Origin: Canna indica
Taxonomy: Eukaryota > Streptophyta > Magnoliopsida > Zingiberales > Cannaceae
Direction: 5' to 3'
Assembly (NCBI GenBank): GCA_034359265.1
Contig: CP136896.1
Coordinates: forward strand, 14,973,501 to 15,037,500
Length of the DNA: 64,000 nucleotides
Below are positions 35,001 to 45,700 of this stretch, piece by piece (the first letter of the stretch is position 1; every line of letters begins with the position of its first letter). The position numbers and the translations under genes were made by a program. The notes beneath the pieces are model-generated. The model worked only from the letters and a program-made list of their open reading frames with translations. It made no database searches and was not told the DNA's origin.

Positions 35001-38000
35001 TTTAAACCATGCACTCAAGTATTCCAACAAATAACAGTCAAAATATATCTAAAACAAACCTCAAGTGTGTCTACAGTAGAAACAACTTTTTACCCTTGGC
35101 AAGACATGACAATTAGGTCTTTTTTCAATCCATGTAAATTATCATGAAAGGGGTTTTCACATATATCCTTTGAAAATATAAAAATAGCATATTCATTTCT
35201 ACAAAATTTGATATTGCATATTTACTATCCACATATATAATTCTTTCATAAATACATTATAGTTGGACTGTCCAATAAACTCAAATTAATCATAATAAAT
35301 CATGATTAGCAATAATTAACTTGAATTAATTAGGGTTATTAGCTAAATATATCCTAGCTTTAAGAAAACTTTCAATTGAATCCAGTTCTTTGATTTATAT
35401 CAATTATATAAAGAAACTTTACAATTAGTCTCAATTATATCCTCCCGTCACAGGTCTTTATTCTATTCCTCTATTAATTCATTGATGTGTCTATCCAAAA
35501 TATAATAAAATAATTCATTTGTCATGTAATCATGGTTTAAAAAATCAGCCGAAACGATACGGTAAGCCCGGTATTTACCGATTTTTGAGGATTCCGGTAT
35601 TCGATATACCCAGTATTTGAAAATAATGGGTATATATGGTAATACCGGGCGGTATTTCGCCATATACCGCCCGGTATGACGCGATATCGGGTTGGTTTTT
35701 TTTTAAGAGTTAGATATAACTCTAATAATACATAATTGATGAATAAATGCTTAAAATCAATATTCAAATGTCAAATGCATGAATACAATGTTTAAAAGCT
35801 ATTTGGTACTGTATTAGGATTTTTCACATATACAAGAGAATTACATTAGAATTAATATAGGGCGACACAATCCCACAACCCAAAGGGACCGTCGAAGACT
35901 CTGCGTAGCGCAACATAAGACGTAGCGCAACATCAACTAAGATGACGAATATCATGTGTCGCCCTATATTAATTCTAATGTAATTCTCTTATATCTGTGA
36001 AAAATCCTAATACAGTACCAAATAGCTTTTAAACATTGTATTCATGTATTTGACATTTGAATATTAATTTTAAGCATTATTCATCAATTATGTATTATTA
36101 GAGTTATATGTAACTCTTAAAAAAAAAAACGGTATGTTATTTTCCGTACCGGACCGTACCATGTGTCGGTACGGTACGGTACGGGTTTCGGCCGGTGACC
36201 GAAATCGGTACCGGTACCGGTACCGAGATTTTAAACCATGCATGTAATCATAAAAAAAAAAAAAAAAAAAAAAAATATAACTCAACCCCACGTCTTCACC
36301 TCACATCAATCGATAGAAAAACCCAACTAATTACCAAAAACACTCTTATTATAATATTATAGATCATTTTATTTCTTGTTTCCTTTTCTTCTCAATCCTC
36401 TATCCTAAGTATTTCTCGTATACTTTGCTGGAAAATATGGTAGTAGCTTAAGAACAATATTAACAAAAGTTCATTCTGCATGGATGGAAGTTCATCATTA
36501 GCACAGTGGGCATTCTTCATCAGATCTTGCATAACGAACGAAGGTAAGAAACATCAGCACATTTCACGTCGGATTCTCTACAAACTTCATATAAAATCAC
36601 TAGATAAAAATTTATATATTTAATCATGTTGATATCTTTCAACTTTTTGGTGATATGGTCATCATGACAGACTTCTTAAACAATTTAAATTTGACTTCAG
36701 AGCTTCATGTTAAAAGCACATAAGGACAGTTAAGTATGTATAAGCACAATGCCAAATAAACATTATCCTAGCTGAGGAAATCAAAGATGATTGAACTTTG
36801 GTTTTACAAAAGACGGATCCAATCTTTTATATTAAACAGTATCTGTACAACATGAAAGACCATATCTTAATGCTCTGTGCTCTCTAGTATTTCCAAAAAC
36901 CATACACCTTGAAGGCTTCTAAAAAAATACTTCAAAAGGTTAGCTGGTTAAATTTTCAGAGGAGACTCCCACAGAGCTAATAACTCCAAATGGGTAGTCC
37001 CTCACCTCAGTTTCTAATAGAATTCTTCCAAAGAAAACAGTGGTAAGCCATAAATATTCATTGCATAAAACAAAATTGAAATAAAAGTAATTTAAGAAAA
37101 TCAATCAAATATAGAAACATATTATTACTATGTCTAGTAAAAATATATATAGGTGCATCTCATAAAGAAAGTTTAACATGCAGACCTGTAATGGCGTCCC
37201 AGTGAGCAACAACCTTCTTTGGCAACGATATCTATCCAGATCCCGTGCCAAAACAGATTCCCTATCCTTCATCCTCTGAGCTTCATCAATGATTATGTAT
37301 TTCCAATCAATCTTTGATAGCTTCGAGCGATCATACATAACAAACTCATAAGTTGTTACAAGTACATTAAACTTAACAGCGCGTACTTCCTGCAAATATA
37401 TCAGAAATTCATATAGCAATTAGTTTACACTTAAAAGAGAAAAATGTAATAATATAGTAGTAAACTTAACATGTAAAGTTGTAAAGCAATCACAACTGTC
37501 AAAACACAAAAAAGTTTTGCACCCCTCGTAGCATAATACATGAATATGATGCACCACAATATAGAAGATCCAAAAGAATATATCCTTCAAAATGATGCCT
37601 GATATATGTTTAAGAACTTAGTGCCTTATAACTAATATAGTAATATTTATTCCTTATAATGTCATTCTCAGCAAAAATAGATGTCCTATGAATCTTGACC
37701 TGATTGACCAGGTGCCCTCAAAGGCACATGGCTAAACATGTTATGATTTGGCAAAATACACCTAAAGACAAATGACTATTATGACCATATGCCAAAAAAT
37801 TTCAATATAGGGAAGCCATAAATTGCTGATTAAATTTCTTTCTCTGCCACATTTTTTATTATAATACTTATGGGATATTGGGTACATGTAGAATTTAAAC
37901 ACGTCATATTTTTTCTAAGGAACTACAAATTAGCTATGAAGTCCCAACTATTTTTTGGGTTGCCTACATTGATCATTTTCAACCACTGAGTTGACCTCAA

Positions 38001-41000
38001 AACTTAAAAAGTTCTGAACACAATTAGGATATCTGAGGAACACTTGATAGATACTTCTAGGAAGAACATTACTTTTTATTGAATGATTAGTTGTTTTAAA
38101 TTCCAGAAAAAGCAAATATATAATTCATACATATTGTTTGTCATCAATATTAAGTAACAAGCAAAGTTAAAGAGGTTAAAAGAATAATTTTATCTCATTA
38201 ATCAAATTTTCTTGCATCTTCTCGAGTACTTCAACATTATTGAACTACCATGTCTCAGCAAACCAGTTCTTTCTCAGTGAATACATAATTGGAATTAGTG
38301 AATTGTAATTTAGATGATTTAGATCCTTTTGAAATCATTGAAATGCCATGCATTACTAGTTTCGTTGATATAGGGACACCAAATTGGTACCTTGGATAAA
38401 ACCAAGGGTCAATGTGGCATAGATAGCAAGCAATCAAGAATCACGAAATTTTCAAGCAGCTTCAATACAAAAGCAATTTGCATGTACAGGATATCATAAC
38501 TTATAAAGATCTGAGTCGGCTTCCATTACAGTCCCAAATGAATGTTTTGGTTGCTTGCAGTTTTACTATTCCATAATTTACTATTGCAGCAACTAGAGAG
38601 CTAAAGACATCAAAGTTGGCAGATAAGTGTCAAATTTTAGTAAAGATTGAAAGAGGGAAAGAGAACTATGTGCCTAACTATGAAAAGTAGAAAACATATC
38701 ATTGAGATTTCTTATTCTCAAATTTGATTTGCTGACCAACTTTAGAAAAAAAAACATATGCTGTTAGTAAATGACTCAAACTATGCATTTATGTTCTTCA
38801 GACTCCCTCTCGCCAGTGGGCAGGCAAATTGATAATATAGACTCACCTAAGACTGAATAACTTAAGTGGGAAGTCTTTTTTTAATTAGTAACACTTGCAT
38901 TATTCAAACTTATAAACTCCTACTCTGGCTCTCGTACACCATTAAATGGACAGCATACAAAAGGTAAGCTTAACCTAATAAAGAGCAAAAGAAAGGCATC
39001 TAACCTGTGAAAATAGCCTTGCCCGTGCATCCTTTCCACCAACATAGAAAATGCATGATATAGATGGTAGCCAGTTTAGCAGCTCACTCTAAACAGTAAA
39101 CAAAAAGATATTGTAAAAAGAAAATTGACTCCTAAAAATATAGGCATGAAAAACCAATAGGATTATAGGACTAGAAGATACCTTCCAATTGACTAGAACT
39201 GCATTTGGGACTATAATTAGGTGTGGACCATAATTCCCTTTGAACTCCATGAGGTAAGCTATTAATGACATAACCTGTTGAAAATCATCATGACCCTCAA
39301 TATCATCTATAACGTCAAAACATATGAATCAAACATGCTTTGGTGCGTCCAACATGACAATGGTACATGAGGTGATAGAGAACTTCTGCTAATGCAAGTA
39401 TAGCAAGCAACAATATAACAACCTGCCGCTATAGATGTAGAAACTATTTCAGAAGTTACAAAGTCATAACAAGAAAATATAGCAATACAACAGACCAAGG
39501 TTTAAAATCTCGGTACTGGTACCGTACCGTACTAACACTCAGTACAACAAACCAGTCAGTGTTCGAAGTATTGCTCATTCGTTCAAAGATCGGTAGGTGC
39601 CGGTGTTGATGGCATGACGGTGTCTTCTCTACCAGCTCCATCATCATCATCATATACTCCATCTTCTGTGTTGCTACTGCTATGAACGGAGAGCATTTTG
39701 GTGTGGAGATGAAGAAAATAGAGAGTTTAAGAGAGAGATTGAGAGTTTAGAGAGTTTGAGAGAGTAAGAGTGTGAGTGATGGTGAAAGAGAGGTTTAGGG
39801 GGGTTTATATAGCCGCCACAACCCATCCAAACCGGCTCCAAACGACTATAGCCGTTTGGAGCCGTTGTGCTACAGTGCTCAACGGCTATTAAGAGCTGTT
39901 GGAAGATACCGGGCGGTACCGCCCAGTATCTTATGAATACCGCCCGGTACGGGAGATATCTATCGGTACACCCAGTACCAGGTGTATCGTATACCTGTTT
40001 TTCCAAAAACCAGACCACCCGGTACGGTATTTATATCCTTGCAACAAACGAATGGTCTCAAATGCGGCCAAAACACAGGGAACTAACATTTTTCACTTAT
40101 TGCCTAGTTCAATATGCCCATGGCTAGGGGAAAGGGCACAGAAGCATCATAAAAGTACTTACTGAATCCTATCAACAAAAAAATGACAACACAATGAATG
40201 GAGTTAATAGATTGCAACTATGATAGAACATAACCTGTACAGTTTTTCCTAAACCCATCTCGTCTGCTAGAATTCCATTCAACTTATTATTATATAGGGA
40301 CAGCATCCACTGTAGTCCAACCTGGAAAAGTACATTAACATGAGGAAACATGATTCTTCAAGGATTCTTGAATAAAGATGGTGAAGAGGAAACATCCAAG
40401 AAGTTGCAACCTACAAGCTGATAGTCTCTTAAAGTTCCAAATCGTAGCATTGAGGGTTGTCTTACAACTTTTTCAGTCACAGCATGAGCCAAATTATAGT
40501 ACCTACAAAACACGATGTTAAAAGCAGAAAGAAGCAATCAGTAAACAAAACAAGAACCAAATAGAAGTATAATGAAGCCAAGCAGAAAAAAACTGACTCT
40601 CCACTTTGTTCAGATTCAGATAGTTGTTCATTCAGAAGAATGCTTGTTCGAAACAAAAATTATCTATGAAAAGAGATCTAAATATAGCCAAACACTACGC
40701 ACATAGAACTGAAGTTGCAAGAAACTTACTTATTCACTGAGGAACTGTCTTTTGGAGCATTCATTTCAGAGAATCTAAGCCTGATCATTACCTCTTCTCC
40801 TGCGCATGCTGCTGCGGCCTTGACTTCTTCTTCTGAAAGCCCCTATAGAATGCAAAAAATGGAAGGAGTAACAATTTTGTTTGACAATGGACGACAAATT
40901 GACAATAGCAAAGGAAATGAGATGAAAAAAACAAAAAATTAAGAAAACGCACCTGTGCTCGTGCAGCAGCTGCTGCAGCATTTGCTACCTCTTGTACCTC

Positions 41001-44000
41001 TTGGTAACTCTTGGCAGCTGAAATTTTCCCTCCAAGCTTGTGAAGGTACTCCTCTGTCTGTGATAAAAAGGAAGAAAGGACTACATAACGTTGAGCTGCA
41101 TCACCAGGAACATTACTCTGCTGCTCCAGTAGCATTTCTCGATATCGGTCCACATCATTGTTCTTCAGTGCCTCCATTCTTTTGTTTCTGTCATCATCCT
41201 TCCGCTTTGAGAACTCCCTCAGCATTTTCTCATGATATTTAGCAACCCCTCTGTTCCTTGTGGTCCTCGCATCACGAATAGCCCAGTGAGTTTCCAAAAG
41301 CTTTTTACGCCATTGGAAAATAGATTTCAATTGCTTGTCCCTAGAGGCCTTTTGCATCTGTTGGACTTGCCTTAAGAGCTCAATGCGTTGCCTTTCACAT
41401 TGCTTGACAAATTTACGATATGGCCTATCTGACATGGACATTATCTCCTGTTGTTGCTGATCTACTTCATCCCTCAAACGAGCCTGACGATCTAGAAGTC
41501 TGAGTTTTCTCTCTTCAATTTGCAACCGCATAACAAGATCAGGCTGAATTCTTTTCCTCTCCAAATTTACAGCAAGTAATCCATTAATTTTCCTTAAATT
41601 CTCAGTTTTTTTCTTGCTAAATACGACCTTACCTTCCTCCAATAGCAGGTCTTTCACATCATAAGCTAATGCCATATTATTGGGGTAGCTCGCAGTTGTG
41701 GAACTCAAAAAGTCATTTTTCCTTGTGAATGATGGAAAATCAAAAATTGGACCATGATAATTTCTTGTTATGCCACCCTTTGTTGATGGTGTAGTATTTG
41801 AAGTGGGTTTCTTCACTTGTCCAGCATTGACTGTTGCACCCTCAACTGGTAAAGCCTTTCCCTTGTCAACAGAGTTGCCATCTTTATGTATATTATCAAT
41901 TCCTTTTCCAGTTTCCTGTTCAGGTATAACAATAGATCTGTTTTCTTCTAACTTAGCAACAGATCCAATCTGCAAAGATTCCTTCACTGCAACTCCTATA
42001 CCTTGTGTTTTGCATACCATAGCAGATTTCTCTTCCCTAGCATTGGGCTCTTCCTTTGGCGGAATGTGGCCTTTACTAGAAGAATCAGGCTGAAGAGCAT
42101 GGTCATCAGTCTTTGCACGTGTGTGCTCCATGGTGCTGCTAACAGTAGTCTTATCATGGACAACTGCTTCTGACTTGGCAAAAGACAGTTGAGCCTGAGA
42201 ATCAACCTGCATCCCTGCAATTGCTTGAAGAACTTCGGGAGGAAGATTCCGTTCACCACGCTGATGATACAACACAAGTTTATTTATCAGACCAACACTT
42301 TGCTTATTCTACAGCACATCACTTGCTAAAACCACATAGATAAAGAATCCAAAGTATGATGTACAACAAAATAATAAAGATAATCAAATTCTGGGGAAGG
42401 GGAGAGAGAAAGTAATGATTGTTATACTGATTCTGTTGCTTACCTTTAAACGCCTGAAAGCTAATATTTGAGCTTTAAGAACATAAAGTTGTTGCTTTGT
42501 AAACCCGAATTGTTGATTTGGCACCTGAGAAGATCCACTCTGAGATGAAATTTGGGTGCCAACAGCATCATTGTGGGAATTCTCAGGTTGTGAAGTGTGT
42601 CGATTTTGCTGCTGCAAGGGTCCACATTGCAGAACTTGCTGCATGTTGTTACCAGAAAGATCATTTTTAACATAACTGGTTTGAGCCATGCTACCAGTTG
42701 AATTCTGTAAGTGCATGATTTGGCCGCCATTAGTTGCTGCAGATGGAGATTTAACAGCTCTGTCATTCTCGCACTCCCTATTATGAGAAGGGCCTTGTTG
42801 TTGCATCTGTATATCTTTAGGATTCATTGCAGTACTGTCCCCTCCACTAGATATCATGTCAGATGGAAGTGGTGATTGGCAATATGCAGGCTCAACTTGA
42901 CTGGAGAAATCACTTACACAATTTGCATATGCAGAATTTTCATTATCAACTGGTAAAGAAATAGTGGATTGCTTTGATGAAGGAAGACAAGACTGTTGCA
43001 TGGAGGTACTAGCTTCACTTTGCTTCTGTATTGAATTTAGTCTGTTGGACTGAAGATGGGGCAGAAATTGAGCGAGCAGATTTAAGTTGGCAGGCACTGT
43101 CAGATCAATATTATGTTCCTTGGCCCACACCTGCATAGCTTGCATCTGGGCCATTGTCAACTGATTGTTTGCAATATTTTGTGTGTTTGCTTGTGCATGC
43201 CGCAACTGATGCTGCATGTTTGTCGATACTACGTGCCCAGCTGCCACTGAAGAAGGCTTCGGATCATTTCTTTGATCAGAACCAATGAGCCCTTGTTCCA
43301 ACTGCTTCTCAGAGTGTGCAAAATGCTCGCCTGTTCTGTTAAGCATAGATGCTTGAGAATGGTTGGCTGCACGAAGAGACATAAGCTCTTGCACCTTAAA
43401 ATTATTAAGGTGCATGCCTTGACTCCCAGAAGAACCAGGAATATTCATTTTGCCCTGTTGATTCATTAACAAACTACCCTGAGGCTTATGTTGGGAAGCT
43501 GAAAAAGCATATTGGAGATAAGCAGGATGAATTGGGTTCTGCAAATGCTGCTCTATGTGCTGCCCCTTGTTTGGATTCTGCTCACATAGTTGAGGAGCAC
43601 CAGGTTGATGGGGTAAATCACCAAACTTTCTTGGTAGTTGGGAAATATTTATAGCACCTTGCATTGGTGGAAAGGAACTTCCGCCCAACATACCACCATG
43701 TGTGCTAACTGATTGATGAGTTAACATGGTATGTTCTCTATCCGCTTTTTGTGACTGTTGCACTTGTAGTTGATGCTCTTGTTGCTGCAATGCCTGAATG
43801 GGAAATTAACTATGATTTAATGAACTAAGCGCATATACTGCATATCATTTTTGCAGCAAAAGGCCAATGGTAAAAAGTGAGGAGGCAATGGTAAATGTTA
43901 AGATTTATAACATCAAATATATCTTTCCAACAAAGCTACTTCATTCCCTATATAAGATATGGATGCTTGATCACTTGTTCAAACCAAAACTCACAAAACA

Positions 44001-45255
44001 AGTAATTGGCACTTTATAACTTAACATAAGGCAACAAGTAGACTAGACCAAAGGGCATTGATGATAGCTAAAAGTGACACAACAAGAAAAAGAATCTAAT
44101 CCAAAAGTAGAACAATTCATAGGAAGATGAAGCAAAGCTTATGCAGAGAACAGACTATTGGTATTAGCAATCTAAAAAAGTAACAATTTGTACATAGAAA
44201 TGAGATCACATCAAGAACTTCCACAAAAAAATAATGAATTCATAAAGCACATACCTATGGATATAATGTGAGGTTTATGTTTCATTATTTCATTATAAAA
44301 CTCAAATCTAATAAGCTACAATGACCACAAAAAAATAAAAAGGAAAGATAATATTAGTTAACATAGAACCAAGAACTGAAAGAGAAATCCATAATTAAAA
44401 GGATGAAAACAAAGTTACAAAAAAAAAAGAACCAGGACATCTGTTAAAGGAGGGATTTGAACATATTGCATAAGAAAAGATCCGAACACAACTCACATGA
44501 TATGATGATCAAAACAAAGTAAAAAAAAACTCATAAATCCAATGAAAAAAACTAGACACACGAAAAACAACATATGAAAAGAGTAAACAACTCTGAGAAT
44601 GAACCCCAGATTATGGCCTTAAAAAATAAAATAACAAATTTGAGGATATAGGAATCTACAAGTTAGAGGAAAAATAAAGTTCAGTTGGAAAATAAATCCA
44701 AAAAAGTTTTACGCATCTTCTAGTGCAGTGACATGACTACATGAGGGGGCGATCATAAACTGGTGACCAGAGAGTAACATTTAGTTCAGGTAGGCCGTAC
44801 TTCAAAACCTCGGAAAAATAAATCAGATAATCCAGCAAGGTACAAGCAAAGCGCAGAACACATGATGGCCGAATCTAGGCCGCCGAAGCTAAATGGGAAT
44901 TCCTATGAGGCCTCCGCGCTTCGAATTAAACAACCCAAACCTGCCTGTCCCACTTCCACCCAAATATGGAAACAACATCAACAACCGTCTTTTCCTTACA
45001 CTCACACATAACAGCGGCAAACAGTTCCTCGTGAGAGCGTGAAGACCAATAAAAAAAAGAGCGGGAAATGCCACTGCTAACCTGCCGATACGCCATCAGC
45101 TGCTGTTGCTGCTGCTGATGTTGTTGTTGGATTGCTTCCAGCCCCAAATGGCTCGGCATGGAGGCGGCAGGTGAGGAGGATGAAGATGGAGATGCCGCGG
45201 GCGGCGGCTGCGAATGCGGCGGGGCCGCCGGGTTCCGGCCGCTCCCATGCTGCAT
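25311..45255 (-). CDS. BRM: BRAHMA-type SWI2/SNF2 chromatin-remodelling ATPase
   Basis: Fourteen coding exons join in frame to about 2262 residues; Arabidopsis BRM is of similar length (about 2190). It is the ATPase motor of plant SWI/SNF complexes and slides or evicts nucleosomes in the nucleus. Order seen: poly-Q N-terminus; QLQ domain (about 480-508); HSA region (about 795-885); SNF2 ATPase with Walker A GLGKT at 1034-1038 and DEAQ box at 1134-1137 (DEAQ rather than DEAH or DEAD); helicase C to [10 protein letters not shown] (1442-1451); SnAC-like region (about 1517-1582); AT-hook R-G-R-P-K-G (1641-1646); bromodomain (about 1955-2055). All motifs are intact and there are no internal stops. 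The gene covers 20 kb because introns 6, 9 and 13 carry transposon insertions. Call is very secure; exon borders are by eye. Confidence 0.95.
26160..27200. repeat. AT-rich tandem repeat in BRM intron 13
   Basis: Same unit family as 1-836. GGCAAAAGTCTCTAATGYRTT-like motifs recur near 26500, 26660, 26832 and 27160, alternating with TTTCATAAATTAAAATTA blocks, and flanked by inverted versions (CTCTAATGCATTAAATACTT). About six degenerate units. No ORF. Confidence 0.65.
27430..28160. repeat. Degenerate ~410-bp tandem duplication in BRM intron 13
   Basis: Two halves share a series of blocks in the same order: AATAAAGTCAAACATA at 27690 and 28101, CATAAAATGGTTGT..ATGCTCTAAA at about 27720 and 28132, and GTTCATTAATT near 27597 and 28021. 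The offset is about 410 bp. It is strongly diverged, so the duplication is old. Confidence 0.5.
28529..28674. mobile_element. Tourist/Harbinger-like MITE in BRM intron 13
   Basis: 146 bp with imperfect inverted ends, GGGTGCATTTGTTTCACACT against the complement of CAAAATGAACGCACCC. Flanked by the 3-bp duplication TAA (28526-28528, 28675-28677). Inner arms GCACGGTACA and TGTACCGTGC pair perfectly. No coding capacity. Confidence 0.82.
28842..28978. repeat. Probable truncated MITE in BRM intron 13
   Basis: Inverted arms AGGAAGTTTTGTGGGAA and TTCCCACAAGACTTCCT are followed on the right by CAACCAAATGACCCCTAA, a Harbinger-type end. The matching left terminus is missing. Confidence 0.4.
29940..30194 (-). 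CDS. BRM: BRM coding exon 13 (bromodomain, first part)
   Basis: 85 codons. Helices of the bromodomain begin [12 protein letters not shown], with [12 protein letters not shown] and [10 protein letters not shown]. Acceptor TTTCAG, donor GAG|GTATG. Confidence 0.87.
31629..32144 (-). CDS. BRM: BRM coding exon 12
   Basis: 172 codons starting [15 protein letters not shown]. Contains the basic [13 protein letters not shown] cluster, a likely nuclear signal. Acceptor TTCTGCAG, donor AAG|GTGTG. Confidence 0.87.
32242..33819 (-). CDS. BRM: BRM coding exon 11 (helicase C, SnAC-like, AT-hook)
   Basis: 526 codons. Holds the second ATPase lobe, the SnAC-like region, an acidic stretch and an AT-hook. The donor is taken as ATG|GTGCAG, which joins to L-D-E-L-E-E-G-E as in other BRMs. 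A GC donor six bases on (CAG|GCAACC) would add Val-Gln and cannot be excluded. Confidence 0.88.
33887..34132 (-). CDS. BRM: BRM coding exon 10
   Basis: 82 codons, [11 protein letters not shown] through G-S-L-P-P-K. Includes [13 protein letters not shown], the end of the first ATPase lobe. Acceptor ACTTCAG, donor AAG|GTTAG. Confidence 0.9.
34247..34572. mobile_element. hAT-like palindromic element H1 (BRM intron 9)
   Basis: 326 bp between two copies of CACTCAAG (34239-34246, 34573-34580). Starts CATGGTTTAAAATCTCGG and ends CCGAGATTTTAAACC plus TTA. The arms are dense in GGTACCGG, CCGGCCGG and CCGGGCGGTAT words. An 8-bp duplication is the hAT habit. No ORF. Confidence 0.75.
34581..35011. mobile_element. 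hAT-like element H2, adjacent to H1 (BRM intron 9)
   Basis: 431 bp starting CATGGTTTCAAAT and ending ATTTTAAACCATG, flanked by CACTCAAG on both sides (34573-34580, 35012-35019). The left copy is shared with H1. The interior keeps GAGCCGTTGCTACAGT and ATAGCCGTTTGG, also found in H4, and a 3' block (TTCATGTATTTGACATTTGA) found in H3. Confidence 0.78.
35333..35451. repeat. Left-arm fragment of foldback family B (BRM intron 9)
   Basis: GGGTTATTAGCTAAATATAT and TCTCAATTATATCCTCCCGT match the left arm of 2858-3423 at the same spacing of about 120 bp. The right arm is absent. Confidence 0.5.
35531..36240. mobile_element. hAT-like palindromic element H3 (BRM intron 9)
   Basis: 710 bp with ends CATGGTTTAAAAAATC and GAGATTTTAAACCATG, flanked by a perfect 8-bp duplication CATGTAAT (35523-35530, 36241-36248). 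The central part (about 35811-36062) is itself a near-perfect hairpin around a short core that holds two copies of GTAGCGCAACAT. The outer arms share TTCATGTATTTGACATTTGA in both orientations. No transposase. Confidence 0.85.
37186..37389 (-). CDS. BRM: BRM coding exon 9 (DEAQ box)
   Basis: 68 codons with V-L-V-T-T-Y-E-F-V, the [10 protein letters not shown] Walker B motif and L-L-L-T-G-T-P-L-Q (motif III). Acceptor TTTGCAG, donor CAG|GTCTG. Confidence 0.92.
39005..39088 (-). CDS. BRM: BRM coding exon 8
   Basis: 28 codons, S-E-L-L-N-W-L-P-S through R-L-F-S-Q, including F-Y-V-G-G-K-D. Acceptor GTTTAG, donor CAG|GTTAG. Confidence 0.87.
39182..39274 (-). CDS. BRM: BRM coding exon 7
   Basis: 31 codons, [12 protein letters not shown] through V-L-V-N-W-K. 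Helicase motif Ia area. Acceptor CAACAG, donor AAG|GTATC. Confidence 0.88.
39496..40041 (-). mobile_element. hAT-like deletion derivative H4 with promoter and short 5' coding piece (BRM intron 6)
   Basis: 546 bp with ends CAAGGTTTAAAATC and TATTTATATCCTTG, flanked by CAACAGAC (39488-39495) and CAACAAAC (40042-40049), 7 of 8 matching. Unlike H1-H3, the interior keeps, on the minus strand, a TATA box (39804-39811), a CTCTCAAACTCTC-type leader, and an ATG at 39696 opening a 37-codon ORF ([13 protein letters not shown]) to a TGA at 39583-39585. This looks like the start of a deleted transposase gene; family assignment rests on the 8-bp duplication and layout, not on a recognised domain. It lies in the same orientation as BRM. 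Confidence 0.72.
39804..39811 (-). promoter_or_regulatory. TATA box of the H4 element
   Basis: Minus-strand TATATAAA is followed about 108 bases later by the ATG at 39696. The CT-rich leader between them is the usual look of a plant core promoter. It lies inside BRM intron 6 in the sense direction. Confidence 0.55.
40235..40321 (-). CDS. BRM: BRM coding exon 6 (Walker A)
   Basis: 29 codons, V-G-L-Q-W-M-L through [10 protein letters not shown]. The Lys and Thr of G-L-G-K-T bind ATP phosphate (family knowledge). The following intron carries a hAT-like element. Confidence 0.9.
40415..40502 (-). CDS. BRM: BRM coding exon 5
   Basis: 88 bp. It completes the Lys codon and encodes [12 protein letters not shown] to R-D-Y-Q-L at the entry to the ATPase domain. 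Acceptor TTTTGTAG, donor CTT|GTAGG. Restores phase 0. Confidence 0.85.
40730..40842 (-). CDS. BRM: BRM coding exon 4
   Basis: 113 bp beginning [10 protein letters not shown]. Acceptor TTCTATAG, donor AA|GTAAGTT. It leaves two bases for the next exon. Confidence 0.85.
40953..42260 (-). CDS. BRM: BRM coding exon 3 (HSA region)
   Basis: 436 codons. After a low-complexity part come long charged helices ([26 protein letters not shown]) that form the helicase-SANT-associated region, which binds actin-related proteins in this family. Acceptor ATCAG|CGT, donor CAG|GTGCG. Confidence 0.85.
42444..43793 (-). CDS. BRM: BRM coding exon 2
   Basis: 450 codons, Gln-rich, ending with the QLQ motif [20 protein letters not shown]. 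Acceptor CATTCAG, donor AAG|GTAAGC. Phase 0 at both ends. QLQ mediates protein contacts in SWI/SNF ATPases (family knowledge). Confidence 0.85.
45082..45255 (-). CDS. BRM: BRM coding exon 1
   Basis: 58 codons from ATG at 45255. The start was chosen because M-Q-H-G-S-G-R-N-P opens the Pro/Ser-rich and poly-Gln leader typical of plant BRM. Donor CAG|GTTAG. Intron phase 0. Confidence 0.85.
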
Positions 45256-45700
45256 GGCGAGACCACCTCTAAAGACGTGGCCTTTGGAATTTCGGAGCCC
45301 TAAATACTCGGAGATCAGCGGCCCTTGATGGAATTAACGCCCATCACGTCTCGGATCACCCGAAACTCTCGCCAAAGCCAACGCCCGCCTTCCCCCGCGG
45401 CCACCCGGCAACGACGGAAGCGGTTTCAGGGGCCGCCCCGGAGCAGTTTTCCGGCAATTGCGCCCCTAAAATAGCGACCTTGTAGTAAGGGTTAGGAGCA
45501 AAAGCAAAATCCCGGGCCGGAATACCACGATTTCGCTGGGAATCCGGAAATTTGGCTCGGAATCAAGAACCCCGTCGATGGCGTGCGCCGGTCAAGCCCT
45601 AACCCTGGGAAGGCTCTTTTCTTGTCTTTTTATTTTTTAAAAAACATTTTTCCCTTTTTTTTTCTATTTACGTCCTTTTATAGCCGCTCGCTGTTACAAT
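45256..45700 (-). promoter_or_regulatory. BRM 5' flank and promoter region
   Basis: GC-rich and CpG-dense from the start codon to about 45600, in contrast to the AT-rich surroundings, as expected for the 5' UTR and promoter of a housekeeping-type gene. No clear TATA box is seen. A 5' UTR intron cannot be excluded. Confidence 0.5.

Noticed and set aside
36088..36291. Tyr/Arg-rich ORF near the right end of H3
   Set aside because: Translation of the CGGTACCGG-type subterminal repeat and a poly-A run.
40715..42093. Plus-strand ORFs opposite BRM exons
   Set aside because: Shadows of the BRM coding strand; the minus-strand frame has the conserved domains and splice signals.
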